A DNA stretch of 37,806 bases from an uncultured Eubacteriales bacterium (GCA_905201285.1 CAJKNM010000009.1:1-37806), one strand, 5' to 3'; shown: positions 7,156-16,463, counted from the stretch's first letter. Notes: generated by a model not told the origin, from the sequence alone. Numbers and translations: made by a program.

Positions 7156-8592
7156 TTGGCTGATAATAAGAAATTAGTAGAAGAAATTACACCTATGGGC
7201 GAGGACTTTGCCCGTTGGTATACGGATATAATAAAGAAGGCACAGCTTTGCGATTATTCGGGCGTTCGCGGATGTATGGTGATCCAGCCTTACGGATATG
7301 CTATCTGGGAGAATATCCAAAAAGGCCTCGATACAAGGTTCAAAGAGACGGGTGTCGAGAATGTGTATATGCCTATGTTTATACCCGAAAGCCTGCTTCA
7401 GCGCGAGAAGGATCACGTTGAGGGGTTTGCTCCTGAGGTTGCTTGGGTAACGCACGGCGGAAACGAAAAACTTCCCGAAAGACTTTGCGTTCGTCCGACC
7501 TCAGAGACCCTGTTCTGTGAGCATTATTCAAACGTTGTCCGCTCTTACAGAGACCTGCCTAAGCTTTATAACCAGTGGTGCAGCGTTGTCCGCTGGGAAA
7601 AGACAACAAGGCCTTTTCTCAGAAGTATGGAATTTTTATGGCAGGAGGGACACACCGCTCACGCAACGGAAGAAGATGCAAAGGCACGTACGATTCAGAT
7701 GCTTAATGTATATGCCGACTTCTGTGAGAGCGAGCTTGCTATCCCGGTAATCAAGGGAAGAAAGACCGATAAGGAGAAGTTTGCCGGTGCAAACGAAACC
7801 TATACGATTGAGAGCCTTATGCACGACGGAAAGGCACTCCAGTCGGGAACAAGCCACAACTTCGGTGACGGCTTTGCGAGAGCATTTGGTATTCAGTACC
7901 TCAACAAGGAAAACGAGCTTGAATATGTACATCAGACCTCGTGGGGTATGTCTACCCGTATTATCGGCGCGATAATTATGGTTCACGGTGATGACGCGGG
8001 GCTTAAGCTTCCGCCGAGAATTGCGCCGACTCAGGCAATCATCATACCGATTGCACAGCACAAGGAGGGCGTGCTTGATGCGGCTTCGGCTCTGTGTGAA
8101 AGACTTTCAAAGGGCTTCCGCGTTAAACTTGATGACAGCGACAAGTCGCCCGGCTGGAAGTTCAGCGAATATGAGATGAGAGGCGTTCCCGTTCGTATAG
8201 AGATTGGGCCTAAGGATATAGAAAAGAACCAGGCCGTGCTTGTAAGCCGTGTGGACAGAAGCAAGACCTTCGTTTCGCTTGATAATATAGAAGAAGAGCT
8301 TTCGGCACTTCTCGATAAAATTCAGAAGCAGATGTATGACGCTGCTCTTGAAAACAGAGAGACAAAGACAAGCAGTGCGACAAGCTATGAGGAATTCAAA
8401 CAGATTATAGATGAAAAGGGAGGCTTTGTCAAGGCGATGTGGTGCGGTGACGAGGCCTGTGAAAACAAGATAAAAGAGGATACCGGTGCAACATCAAGAT
8501 GTATGCCGTTTAAGCAGGAGCATATAGCCGACACCTGTGTTTGCTGTGGAAAGCCGGCGGATAAGATGGTGTATTGGGGTAAGGCATACTAA
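7156..8592 (+). CDS. proS: Prolyl-tRNA synthetase, archaeal/eukaryote-type (short form)
   Basis: Charges tRNA-Pro. At 478 residues it lacks the roughly 180-residue editing insertion of the common bacterial ProRS and instead resembles the archaeal/eukaryotic-type enzyme also found in many Clostridia. Class II motifs are visible: RPTSET (about residues 113-118), RWEKTTRPF..EFLWQEGHTAH (motif 2), and GTSHNFGDGFA with SWGMSTR (motif 3). The C-terminal zinc-type domain has cysteines in CGDEAC and CVCCGK and ends in a Tyr (WGKAY), as is typical of this form. The start is TTG 7156 with GGAAGGA upstream. It has its own promoter and may read through into cdaA 39 bases downstream. Mischarged Ala-tRNA-Pro would need a separate editing protein, none of which is in this window. 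Confidence 0.95.
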   Translation: MADNKKLVEEITPMGEDFARWYTDIIKKAQLCDYSGVRGCMVIQPYGYAIWENIQKGLDTRFKETGVENVYMPMFIPESLLQREKDHVEGFAPEVAWVTHGGNEKLPERLCVRPTSETLFCEHYSNVVRSYRDLPKLYNQWCSVVRWEKTTRPFLRSMEFLWQEGHTAHATEEDAKARTIQMLNVYADFCESELAIPVIKGRKTDKEKFAGANETYTIESLMHDGKALQSGTSHNFGDGFARAFGIQYLNKENELEYVHQTSWGMSTRIIGAIIMVHGDDAGLKLPPRIAPTQAIIIPIAQHKEGVLDAASALCERLSKGFRVKLDDSDKSPGWKFSEYEMRGVPVRIEIGPKDIEKNQAVLVSRVDRSKTFVSLDNIEEELSALLDKIQKQMYDAALENRETKTSSATSYEEFKQIIDEKGGFVKAMWCGDEACENKIKEDTGATSRCMPFKQEHIADTCVCCGKPADKMVYWGKAY

Positions 8593-8631
8593 TAAAAAAC
8601 ATTCAATATTTTAAGTAAAGGAGGGCTCAAA

Positions 8632-9495
8632 ATGGGTTGGTGGCAGAACGTGTATCATACGGTAGTAAATCAGCTTGCGCTGTTTCGCATAACCGACGTG
8701 GTTGATATAGCCATTGTTTCATATATTGTATACAAAGCATTAAAGTTCATAAGAGATACAAGAACGGTTCAGCTTCTGAAAGGCGTTGTGCTGGTAATAC
8801 TTTTGACCCAAATCAGCTATGTGGCAAAGCTGAACACTCTGTATTTCATTTTGAGTAACTTCCTTCAGCTGGGAATAATCGCGTTGCTGATTGTTTTTCA
8901 GCCCGAGCTTCGGCGTGCGCTTGAACACGTGGGCAGGCGTGCGGCGAGCAGCCTGTTTGTTCAGCACAACGATTCCGGGGTTGAAAGTCAACAGGTTATA
9001 CGTGAGATTGCTAAGGCGGCTCAGGCTATGTCAAACACAAGAACCGGCGCGTTGATTGTGATAGAAAACAGCGACAACATCGACAGCCTGATAAGCTCGG
9101 GGGTTCCGATTTCCGCTAAGGTGACAAGCGAGCTGCTTGAGAATATTTTTGTTCCCGACACACCGCTTCATGACGGAGCGGTCATTATCAGAAATTATAA
9201 GGTTGAGCTTGCGAGCTGCGTCCTGCCGCTGTCACAGAACCCGAATATTAAAACCTCGCACGGAACAAGACACCGTGCCGGAATAGGAATCTCTGAGGAG
9301 TCTGACGTTATCGCGGTCATCGTATCCGAAGAAACAGGAAGGATTTCGATTGCGTATAAGGGCGTTTTGACAACAGGGTATAACGAAGAGAGTCTCAGAA
9401 ACAAAATAATGGAGCTTGTCAGCGGAAACGGCGACGATGTTGACGGAAAGTCAAAGTTCAGGTTTTCAAGCCTCACAAAAAGGAGGCATAGCTGA
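8632..9495 (+). CDS. cdaA: Diadenylate cyclase CdaA (c-di-AMP synthase)
   Basis: Makes cyclic di-AMP from two ATP at the membrane; the signal controls potassium/osmolyte balance and wall homeostasis. The 287-residue protein has three predicted N-terminal membrane helices (about residues 20-90) and the DAC catalytic domain, with TPLHDGAVII (DGA at 181-183) and GTRHRAG (RHR at 213-215), the two signature motifs. The SD AAGGAGG is strong. It overlaps cdaR by one base (TGATG), so the pair is translationally coupled. It lies 39 bases after proS with no terminator, and is probably co-transcribed with it. Confidence 0.96.
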   Translation: MGWWQNVYHTVVNQLALFRITDVVDIAIVSYIVYKALKFIRDTRTVQLLKGVVLVILLTQISYVAKLNTLYFILSNFLQLGIIALLIVFQPELRRALEHVGRRAASSLFVQHNDSGVESQQVIREIAKAAQAMSNTRTGALIVIENSDNIDSLISSGVPISAKVTSELLENIFVPDTPLHDGAVIIRNYKVELASCVLPLSQNPNIKTSHGTRHRAGIGISEESDVIAVIVSEETGRISIAYKGVLTTGYNEESLRNKIMELVSGNGDDVDGKSKFRFSSLTKRRHS

Positions 9496-10439
9496 TGAAA
9501 AAAATACTGTCATCTGATAATTCACTTAAAGTGATTTCGGTTCTTATCGCAATGTGTATATGGATATATATATCATTGGTTATGGATCCGGCTATTGAGG
9601 TTACTGTCAGAGACCTTCCGATTCAGTTTGTCGGTCAGGAAAGCCTGAATAACAAGGGACTTGCCGTTATAAGCGAATCGGCGACGACCGTTACCGTTAA
9701 AGTAAAGGGAAGCCGAAAAAAGATGGGAAACAACGATATGAAAACCATAATTGTCAAGGCGGATGTTTCGAATATTGACAAGGAGGGAACACAAACTGTT
9801 CCGGTTGAGATTGTTATTCCGTTTGAGAGCCAGGGCATAAGTTCACAGAGCATCTATACTGTCGATGTTAAAACCGAAAAGTGCACCGAAAAGAAGGTGG
9901 ATGTTAAAGTCAGAACGATTGGCTCGGCTGCGGTTGATTATATAGCCGATACCCCGACAGTGAATCCGGCGAAGATAACCGTAAAGGGTCCCGAATCCGC
10001 GGTTGAAAAGATAGCGGCGGCTAATTGCACGCTGAATTATAACGGTGCGGATGTTGATATAGACGCTGAGCTTTCCGTTACGTTCAGCGGTGAGGACGGG
10101 AAAGAAATTTCTCAGCTTGATGCAATAATGAAGAGGGTGAGCGTATCCAGCGAGAAGGTTAAGGTGCACTGTCCTATCCTCAAAATGCGTAAGGTGGAGA
10201 TTAAAGCGAACTTCGGCGGCCAGGAACTTCCCGATAACTTTGTCTATCGGACAGATCCGTCTGAGATATTTGTATATGGCACGGATAAGGTTCTTTCGAA
10301 TTTGAACGAAATCAACACGGAGGAGATTCCTTTAGACAAGCTGAACGACAATAAAAAGATTAAGGTTAAACTGAAGATTCCGAACGGAATCAAGGTTTAT
10401 AACGGTATTTCGGAAACCGAAATATCATTGGAAGATTGA
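9495..10439 (+). CDS. cdaR: CdaA regulatory protein CdaR (YbbR-domain)
   Basis: Extracytoplasmic regulator that binds CdaA and modulates its activity. The 314-residue protein has one N-terminal membrane helix (about residues 12-30, VISVLIAMCIWIYISLVM), then a run of YbbR repeats outside the membrane. Repeat-like signatures include DLPIQFVG, VKVKGSRKKM, TPTVNPAKITVKGPESAVEKI, and a third block near VYGTDKVLSNLNEI. Its ATG overlaps the cdaA stop codon by one base. In most Firmicutes glmM follows directly; here a flavoprotein gene is inserted between. Confidence 0.92.
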   Translation: MKKILSSDNSLKVISVLIAMCIWIYISLVMDPAIEVTVRDLPIQFVGQESLNNKGLAVISESATTVTVKVKGSRKKMGNNDMKTIIVKADVSNIDKEGTQTVPVEIVIPFESQGISSQSIYTVDVKTEKCTEKKVDVKVRTIGSAAVDYIADTPTVNPAKITVKGPESAVEKIAAANCTLNYNGADVDIDAELSVTFSGEDGKEISQLDAIMKRVSVSSEKVKVHCPILKMRKVEIKANFGGQELPDNFVYRTDPSEIFVYGTDKVLSNLNEINTEEIPLDKLNDNKKIKVKLKIPNGIKVYNGISETEISLED

Positions 10440-10458
10440 AATCGGCAGGGTGAAGCAT

Positions 10459-12012
10459 ATGCAGATACTGATAAATGACATAAAAATGCCGATAGCGCAT
10501 ACAAAAGACGAGGTGATCGCGGCCGCACGAGAAATTGTGCGGTCTGATTGCGTTTCGGCAAAAAATTATCAGATATACCGGCAATCGATAGATGCAAGGC
10601 GAAAAAATAACATTCATTATGTATACGGGGTAACGGCGGAAACAAACGACAATGTCATTTCCGGAGGAAGAATCCGAAAATTTGAGGACACCGCCGAGCT
10701 TGAGGTAAAAAGAAAACCGCTTAAAACACGGCCTGTGGTTGTAGGGATGGGTCCGTGCGGACTTTTTGCCGCTTGGATATTGACGCTTTCGGGGAATCCG
10801 CCGATTATACTTGAACGCGGCGGCGATGTAGACAGCAGGACAGAAGCGGTAAAACGCTTCTGGAAAACGGGAAGGCTTGACCCGAACTCAAACGTACAGT
10901 TCGGCGAGGGCGGCGCAGGAACCTTTTCGGACGGAAAGCTGAATACAAGGATAAGCGACCCGAAACAGAGGTTTGTGCTTAAAACTTTTACTGACTTCGG
11001 TGCGCCCTGCGATATTATGTACAAGGCGAAGCCTCATATAGGAACCGACAAACTTTGCGGAACAATAAAGAATATGCGAAAGAGGCTGATTGAGCTTGGA
11101 GCAGAGGTCAGATTTAATACGAGCCTGACCGACATACGGCTGGAAAACGGTGCGCTTTGCGGGATAGAGCTTTCAAACGGCGAATTTCTTGATTGTGAGA
11201 GCTTGATTTTGGCGATAGGCCACAGCAGCCGCGACACATACGAAAGACTTTGCGAGAGGAAGCTTGCGCTTGAGCCGAAACCGTTTGCAATCGGTGTGAG
11301 AATCGAACATTCACAAAGATTCATAGACAGACTTCAATATGGCGGTGCGGAAGGACTTCCGCCGGCTGATTACCGCGTGGTGTATAACGGCGGAAGGAGA
11401 AGCTGTTATTCATTTTGTATGTGTCCGGGCGGAACGGTGGTGAACGCGTCCAGCGAGAATGAGATGCTTGCTGTCAACGGTATGAGCTGCTATGCCCGTG
11501 ACGGAAGAAATGCAAACAGCGCCCTCGTGGTCAATGTGCGTCCCGAGGACTTTGAACCCGGAATTCTCGGCGGAATGGAGTTTCAGCGAAAGTATGAGCG
11601 GCTTGCGTTTAGGCTTGGCGGCGGTGATGGAAAGGCCCCGATTCAGCTTGCCGAAGATTTTATAGATGATGTTCCGACAGGTGAAATCGGCGGAGTTTCG
11701 CCGACCGTAACAAGCGGATTTAAACTTGCGGAGCTTAAAAATTGCCTGCCGCAATTTGTCACAGATACGCTGCGCAGCGGACTTTGTGATTTTGAAAGGC
11801 GGATGAAGGGATTCGCCGGCGGCGGAGCGGTTCTGGCCGGAATAGAATCGAGAACATCGGCACCCGTTCGGATTTTGCGCGGCGAAAATATGCAGAGCAT
11901 AAACGCCTCGGGCATTTATCCGGCAGGCGAGGGCGCCGGATATGCGGGCGGAATTGTCAGTGCCGCGGTTGATGGAATCCGCGCGGCAATTTCGTTGATT
12001 GATAATGATTGA
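10459..12012 (+). CDS. FAD-dependent dehydrogenase (COG2509-type NAD(P)/FAD oxidoreductase)
   Basis: This is a 517-residue flavoprotein. I choose ATG 10459 because GCAGGGTGA precedes it; the GTG at 10450 lies within that SD. A dinucleotide-binding motif, VVVGMGPCGLFAAW, is at about residues 93-106, followed by the Glu that binds ribose (LERGG). QFGEGGAGTFSDGKLNTR is characteristic of this uncharacterised FAD-dependent dehydrogenase family, as is a C-terminal second flavin contact (GIYPAGEGAGYAGGIVSAA). The first 80 residues are a small alpha/beta domain. The physiological substrate is unknown. It lies 20 bases after cdaR, and its stop overlaps the glmM promoter. Confidence 0.85.
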   Translation: MQILINDIKMPIAHTKDEVIAAAREIVRSDCVSAKNYQIYRQSIDARRKNNIHYVYGVTAETNDNVISGGRIRKFEDTAELEVKRKPLKTRPVVVGMGPCGLFAAWILTLSGNPPIILERGGDVDSRTEAVKRFWKTGRLDPNSNVQFGEGGAGTFSDGKLNTRISDPKQRFVLKTFTDFGAPCDIMYKAKPHIGTDKLCGTIKNMRKRLIELGAEVRFNTSLTDIRLENGALCGIELSNGEFLDCESLILAIGHSSRDTYERLCERKLALEPKPFAIGVRIEHSQRFIDRLQYGGAEGLPPADYRVVYNGGRRSCYSFCMCPGGTVVNASSENEMLAVNGMSCYARDGRNANSALVVNVRPEDFEPGILGGMEFQRKYERLAFRLGGGDGKAPIQLAEDFIDDVPTGEIGGVSPTVTSGFKLAELKNCLPQFVTDTLRSGLCDFERRMKGFAGGGAVLAGIESRTSAPVRILRGENMQSINASGIYPAGEGAGYAGGIVSAAVDGIRAAISLIDND

Positions 12013-12037
12013 CAAAATACGCATTTTATCATATAAT
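12009..12037 (+). promoter_or_regulatory. Perfect-consensus sigma-A promoter of glmM
   Basis: TTGACA (12009-12014), 17 bases, TATAAT (12032-12037). The -35 box overlaps the stop codon (12010-12012) of the preceding flavoprotein gene. Confidence 0.9.
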
Positions 12038-12084
12038 TATATATTAAGATAAAGCAGAGAAAATTATAGTTCGGAGGAAAATAA

Positions 12085-13440
12085 ATGGGTAGAATGTTCG
12101 GTACGGACGGTGTCCGCGGAATTGCAAATAAAGAGCTTACGCCCGAGTTGGCGTTTGAGATAGGTCAGGCCGGTGCATATGTGCTGACCGGTAACACAGG
12201 AAGGAAGCCGACAATATTGGTCGGAAAGGACACGAGAATATCGGGGGATATCTTGGAATGTGCTTTGACGGCCGGATTGTGCAGCGTGGGCGCAAGGGTT
12301 ATAAGCGCGGGTGTTATTCCCACTCCGGCAATCGCTTATCTTGTCAGAAAGTGCGGCTTTGACGCGGGGGTTATGATTTCGGCGTCACACAATCCGTTTG
12401 AGCATAACGGGATCAAGTTTTTCAGCGGCGAGGGGTATAAACTTAAAGACGAGACAGAAAATCGTATCGAAAGTATAATCATTGATAAGGCAGAAAAGGT
12501 TGAACGTGCGGCATACGGGGACATAGGGCACAGAGAAAAGAATGCTTCTCTGGTGGATGAATATATTAAATTTGCTATGTCTACAACGGATGTGAGATTT
12601 GACGGAATCAAGATTGCCATAGACTGTGCGAACGGTTCGTCAAGCGTGACGGCAAGGCGTGCGCTTGAGGACTTAGGGGCAGAGGTGTTTGTCACCTGTG
12701 ATAAGCCGGACGGAACAAATATAAACAAGGGTTGTGGCTCGACCCATATCGGGAATCTTTCCGAATTTGTCAAAAAAACAGGGGCGGATGTCGGGCTTGC
12801 CTTTGACGGGGATGCCGACAGGGTTTTGGCAGTTGACGAAAACGGAGTTTTGGTTGACGGTGACAAGATAATGGCTATATGTGCGCTTGATATGCGTTCG
12901 CGCGGAAAACTTGAAGACAACACTGTTGTTGCGACCGTTATGAGCAACCTCGGCTTCTTTAAAATGGGAGAGAAAGAGGGCCTTAATATAAAGAGAACAA
13001 AGGTCGGTGACAGATATGTGCTTGAAGAAATGTTAAAGCACGGTCACAAAATCGGCGGAGAACAGTCGGGTCACGTTATCCTTCTTGACTATAATACGAC
13101 CGGCGACGGCCTTGTTACCGGAATCGCTCTGATTTCGGTTATGAAACGCACGGGAAAGAAGCTGTCTGAGCTTGCGTCGGTAATGAAAATTTATCCGCAG
13201 GTGCTTGTAAACGCAAGGGTTAAAAACGAGTTTAAGAGCGAAGATAAGTATATGGCGATTCCCGAAATCCGCGAAAAGATAGAAAAACTTGAAGCGGCGT
13301 TTGCGGGAAGCGGAAGGGTCTTGATTCGTCCGTCCGGAACAGAGCCGCTTGTCCGCGTGATGATTGAAGGACAGGATGAGACGGAAATCAAGCGTTATGC
13401 GGAGGAACTCGCCGCTCTTATGGAAGAAAAACTTAACTAA
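12085..13440 (+). CDS. glmM: Phosphoglucosamine mutase
   Basis: Interconverts glucosamine-6-phosphate and glucosamine-1-phosphate on the way to UDP-GlcNAc for peptidoglycan. The 451-residue length is standard. The catalytic phosphoserine is in ISASHNPFEHNGIKFF (Ser101), the metal-binding loop is FDGDADRV (about 238-245), the sugar-binding loop is GEQSGHV, and the phosphate-binding loop is RPSGTEPLVRV near the C-terminus. The SD GGAGG precedes the ATG. CdaA, CdaR and GlmM interact physically in other Firmicutes; here glmM is transcriptionally separable from cdaAR because of its own promoter. Confidence 0.97.
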   Translation: MGRMFGTDGVRGIANKELTPELAFEIGQAGAYVLTGNTGRKPTILVGKDTRISGDILECALTAGLCSVGARVISAGVIPTPAIAYLVRKCGFDAGVMISASHNPFEHNGIKFFSGEGYKLKDETENRIESIIIDKAEKVERAAYGDIGHREKNASLVDEYIKFAMSTTDVRFDGIKIAIDCANGSSSVTARRALEDLGAEVFVTCDKPDGTNINKGCGSTHIGNLSEFVKKTGADVGLAFDGDADRVLAVDENGVLVDGDKIMAICALDMRSRGKLEDNTVVATVMSNLGFFKMGEKEGLNIKRTKVGDRYVLEEMLKHGHKIGGEQSGHVILLDYNTTGDGLVTGIALISVMKRTGKKLSELASVMKIYPQVLVNARVKNEFKSEDKYMAIPEIREKIEKLEAAFAGSGRVLIRPSGTEPLVRVMIEGQDETEIKRYAEELAALMEEKLN

Positions 13441-13482
13441 GCTAAATATGTAATATTATAATCGAAAAGAGGAAATCAGAAG

Positions 13483-14580
13483 ATGAAATTAGGTATAGTA
13501 GGGCTGCCGAATGTCGGCAAAAGCACATTGTTTAATGCGATAACACAGGCGGGGGCGGAATCTGCCAATTACCCGTTTTGTACGATAGAGCCGAATGTCG
13601 GAACGGTTATCGTTCCCGATAAGAGGATTGATGAGCTTGTAAAGATGTATAATCCCGATAAGACCACTTATGCGGTTATTGAATTTGTGGATATTGCGGG
13701 TCTTGTAAAGGGTGCGAGCAAGGGCGAGGGTCTCGGAAACAAGTTCCTGTCAAATATACGCGAGGTTGACGCAATTGTTCATGTTGTTCGTGCTTTTGAG
13801 GATGAAAATATTGTTCATGTTGACGGTTCGGTTGATCCGATTCGCGATATTGAAACGATAAACTTTGAACTGATTATGTCAGACCTTGAGATTCTTGACA
13901 GAAGAATTGACAAGACGCGGAAGTCGTTAAAAGGCGGAGATAAGTCATTTAAAACTCAGCTTGAGTTTTATGAGAGACTTCATGATGTTTTGGAGAGCGG
14001 AAAGTGCGCAAGAACAATGGAGATGACCGATGATGAGCGCGAAATGCTCACCGATGTTTCTCTTCTGACGTTAAAGCCGGTAATCTATGCGGCAAACGTG
14101 GCAGAGGATGACTATTCAAAGCCGGACGGGGAGAATGAGTTTGTAAACAAAATCCGCGAGTTTGCCGCAACCGAGAATTCCGAGGTTATGGTTATTTCGG
14201 CAAGGATAGAGGAAGAAATAGCGGCTCTTGACAAGGATGAGAAGCAGATATTCTTAGAAGAACTCGGCGCAAGCGAGTCGGGACTCGATAAGCTTATCCG
14301 TGCAAGCTATAAGCTCTTGGGCTTAATAAGCTATCTGACCGCGGGCAAGCCTGAGGTCAGAGCGTGGACAATAAAAGAAGGAACAAAAGCTCCTCAGGCG
14401 GCGGGCAAGATTCACACCGATTTTGAGCGTGGGTTTATCCGCGCGGAGGTTGTTGCCTTTGATGACCTTATGGAATGCGGCTCGATGACCGCCGCGAAGG
14501 AAAAGGGGCTTGTTCGTTCAGAGGGAAAGGAATATGTTGTGAAGGACGGAGATATAATTCTGTTCAGATTTAATGTTTAA
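13483..14580 (+). CDS. ychF: Ribosome-associated ATPase/GTPase YchF (Obg family)
   Basis: The 365-residue OBG-family P-loop protein has G1 GLPNVGKSTLF at residues 6-16, switch II DIAGLVKGASKGEGLGNKF, and NVAE near residue 205 in the position of the G4 NKxD motif. The NxxE form is the known YchF signature linked to ATP preference. A coiled-coil insertion (about 130-190) and a C-terminal TGS domain (EVRAWTIKEGTKAPQAAGKIH) complete the fold. YchF/OLA1 proteins associate with ribosomes and affect stress responses. It lies 42 bases after glmM, with SD AGAGGAAA, and is probably read through from glmM. Confidence 0.95.
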   Translation: MKLGIVGLPNVGKSTLFNAITQAGAESANYPFCTIEPNVGTVIVPDKRIDELVKMYNPDKTTYAVIEFVDIAGLVKGASKGEGLGNKFLSNIREVDAIVHVVRAFEDENIVHVDGSVDPIRDIETINFELIMSDLEILDRRIDKTRKSLKGGDKSFKTQLEFYERLHDVLESGKCARTMEMTDDEREMLTDVSLLTLKPVIYAANVAEDDYSKPDGENEFVNKIREFAATENSEVMVISARIEEEIAALDKDEKQIFLEELGASESGLDKLIRASYKLLGLISYLTAGKPEVRAWTIKEGTKAPQAAGKIHTDFERGFIRAEVVAFDDLMECGSMTAAKEKGLVRSEGKEYVVKDGDIILFRFNV

Positions 14581-14624
14581 ATATAACGTTTGAATATAAT
14601 ATTTAGATATAAGGAGGAAATACT

Positions 14625-15023
14625 ATGAGTTCAAGTATTTTTGATACGGTAAAGGATGTCGTTTCGGATGCGGCACACGTTGTTGCACAGAAGTCGGGTG
14701 AGCTGATTGATGTTTCAAAGACTAAGTATGCTATCTTTGAACTTAAAGGCGAAATCAGAAAGCTGTATAATGAAATCGGAAAGCTGACGTATCAGTCGTT
14801 TGCCGACGGTGTGGACAATGATGACGATATTAAGCTTAAATGCGGAATTATTAAGGCTAAATATGCGAAAATCAGAATCCTTGAGAGCAACGCGGAGGAT
14901 ATAGAGTTCAAATGCCCGAAGTGCGGAAGTCCCAATGACGCAGACGCGGAATATTGTTCCTCCTGTGGAGCGAATATGACCGTTGATGTGCACGGAGCGG
15001 TTGAACATGAGGAAGATGAATAA
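14625..15023 (+). CDS. Zinc-ribbon protein of unknown function
   Basis: This is a 132-residue cytoplasmic protein. Residues 1-90 are helical and charged with coiled-coil character (KYAIFELKGEIRKLYNEIGKL). A C-terminal zinc ribbon follows, with Cys97, Cys100, Cys111 and Cys114 (CPKCG..(9 residues)..CSSCG), then an acidic end. This architecture, a helical bundle plus zinc ribbon, is common in Clostridia and not assigned to a pathway. The SD AAGGAGG is excellent. Its TAA overlaps the ATG of the next gene (TAATG), so the two are translationally coupled and probably functionally linked. Confidence 0.75.
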   Translation: MSSSIFDTVKDVVSDAAHVVAQKSGELIDVSKTKYAIFELKGEIRKLYNEIGKLTYQSFADGVDNDDDIKLKCGIIKAKYAKIRILESNAEDIEFKCPKCGSPNDADAEYCSSCGANMTVDVHGAVEHEEDE

Positions 15024-15760
15024 TGGTTTTAGTGCTGTCTGACGGCGGTTCGGGTGTTTTGCGAGTGGTGAAACAGCTTGAGGTCCGCGATGAAAAATAT
15101 GTGGTGTACTTCACAAACTTCCTCGGTGCCGGAAGGTTTGGAAAGGGAAGCGTAATCGTCGGTGACGGTTCGGCGGCTTCGATTAATTCAGCGGTGGTGA
15201 AGAACCGCGTAACTGCGATTATTGACGCGGTTGAGGAACCGAGGTCAAGATTGTCGGTCACCGCTTACTCTGTTTGCAGAGGAAGAATAAAATACATTAA
15301 GTACGTTAATATGGAGGAAAGCTACGGCGCGCGCAAGTGTCTGTCATATCGTCAGCTTGCCGCTATGATACGCCGCGGCAAAGGAGCGGTTGTCTATGCT
15401 TCGCCGATTACGGCCAGCGGGATAGTTGCCGAGGGCGGTGATGGCATAGCCGAAATGATGTACGTTCCCGTACTTAAAAACGCGGTTTTTGATACAGATG
15501 CGGCGCTTGAATATTCTGTTCCTATAATAAATGTGATTGAGACAGACGTGGTTGACGGTATGGAAGCGGTTAAAGATATGCTTAAACGCACCGGCGCGTC
15601 GATGCTGGTGTGTGATACCACGGTGAACGCCGCAGATAAGGCTGAAATCGGAGATGCTCTGAATATTCCGGTTTTAATTACGCATAATATGGGAATGGAG
15701 TATCCCGAGATGGCTGCTGCGGCACGGGATGCCGCTATGTTTGTCCGTGCGGATGCCTGA
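15023..15760 (+). CDS. Unknown protein with possible CobK-like (precorrin-6A reductase) fold
   Basis: This 245-residue protein belongs to no family I recognise securely. It is organised as two Rossmann-like halves. An N-terminal GDGS segment is followed by hydrophobic strand VTAIIDAVEEP with a nearby SVCRGRIKYIKYVNMEE; this runs parallel to the IDATHPxA..AC..IPYxRxER layout of precorrin-6A reductases, but the key His of that motif is absent. The second half (DVVDGMEAVKDMLKRTGASMLVCD.., then ALNIPVLI) resembles the C-terminal part of CobK. No cobalamin genes are nearby, so a corrin role is unlikely without other evidence. It is coupled to the zinc-ribbon gene by overlapping stop/start and lies 28 bases before cmk. 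The fold suggestion is tentative. Confidence 0.5.
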   Translation: MVLVLSDGGSGVLRVVKQLEVRDEKYVVYFTNFLGAGRFGKGSVIVGDGSAASINSAVVKNRVTAIIDAVEEPRSRLSVTAYSVCRGRIKYIKYVNMEESYGARKCLSYRQLAAMIRRGKGAVVYASPITASGIVAEGGDGIAEMMYVPVLKNAVFDTDAALEYSVPIINVIETDVVDGMEAVKDMLKRTGASMLVCDTTVNAADKAEIGDALNIPVLITHNMGMEYPEMAAAARDAAMFVRADA

Positions 15761-15788
15761 CATATTTGACGAAAGGTTTGGGAAGTTT

Positions 15789-16463
15789 ATGAAAATAGCT
15801 ATAGACGGTCCTGCGGGTGCAGGAAAAAGTACAATTTCAAAGGGAGCGGCAAAACGGCTCGGTTTTGTTTATATAGATACCGGCGCAATGTATCGCGCGA
15901 TAGGTCTTGCCGCGGTTAGACGCGGAATCGATACGGCTGACGCCGAGGGCGTAAAATCAATACTCGATGATGTCGATGTTGCCATCCGCCATAACGAGAA
16001 CGGTCAGCTGATATTCTTAAACGGTGAGGATGTGTCCACGGATATACGGCTGCCCGAAATTTCGGTTGCGGCATCTAATGTGGCGGTTATCCCCGAGGTT
16101 CGGCTTAAGCTTGTTGAGCTTCAGAGAAAGCTCGCCGCCGACACCGATGTTATAATGGATGGAAGGGATATAGGAACATATGTCCTTCCGGACGCCGAGC
16201 TTAAAATATATTTAACCGCGTCGGTAGAGGAAAGGGCAAACCGCCGTTGTCGGGAGCTTAAGGAAAAAGGCGTTGAAACTGATTTCGATGCGGTTAAGGC
16301 GGATATAGAATATAGGGATAAAAACGATTCGGGGCGAGAGTTTGCACCGCTTAAACCGGCGGACGACAGTGTGTATATGGACAATACCGATATGACGCTT
16401 GAAGAGTCGATTGATAAGGTGTGTGAGCTTGCACACAGCAGAAGGGTCGGGAACAAGGTATGA
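15789..16463 (+). CDS. cmk: Cytidylate kinase
   Basis: Phosphorylates CMP and dCMP for nucleotide and phospholipid precursor supply. The start is ATG 15789 (MKIAIDGPAGAGKST), with GGGAAG upstream; the frame is open further upstream but that part precedes the P-loop by an implausible 20 residues and overlaps no SD. The 224-residue length is typical. The P-loop GPAGAGKST is at 7-15, YIDTGAMYRAIG is the substrate-binding segment, and MDGRDIGTYV and SVEERANRRCRELKEKG form the LID region. Its stop overlaps the plsC start by four bases (ATGA). Confidence 0.96.
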   Translation: MKIAIDGPAGAGKSTISKGAAKRLGFVYIDTGAMYRAIGLAAVRRGIDTADAEGVKSILDDVDVAIRHNENGQLIFLNGEDVSTDIRLPEISVAASNVAVIPEVRLKLVELQRKLAADTDVIMDGRDIGTYVLPDAELKIYLTASVEERANRRCRELKEKGVETDFDAVKADIEYRDKNDSGREFAPLKPADDSVYMDNTDMTLEESIDKVCELAHSRRVGNKV

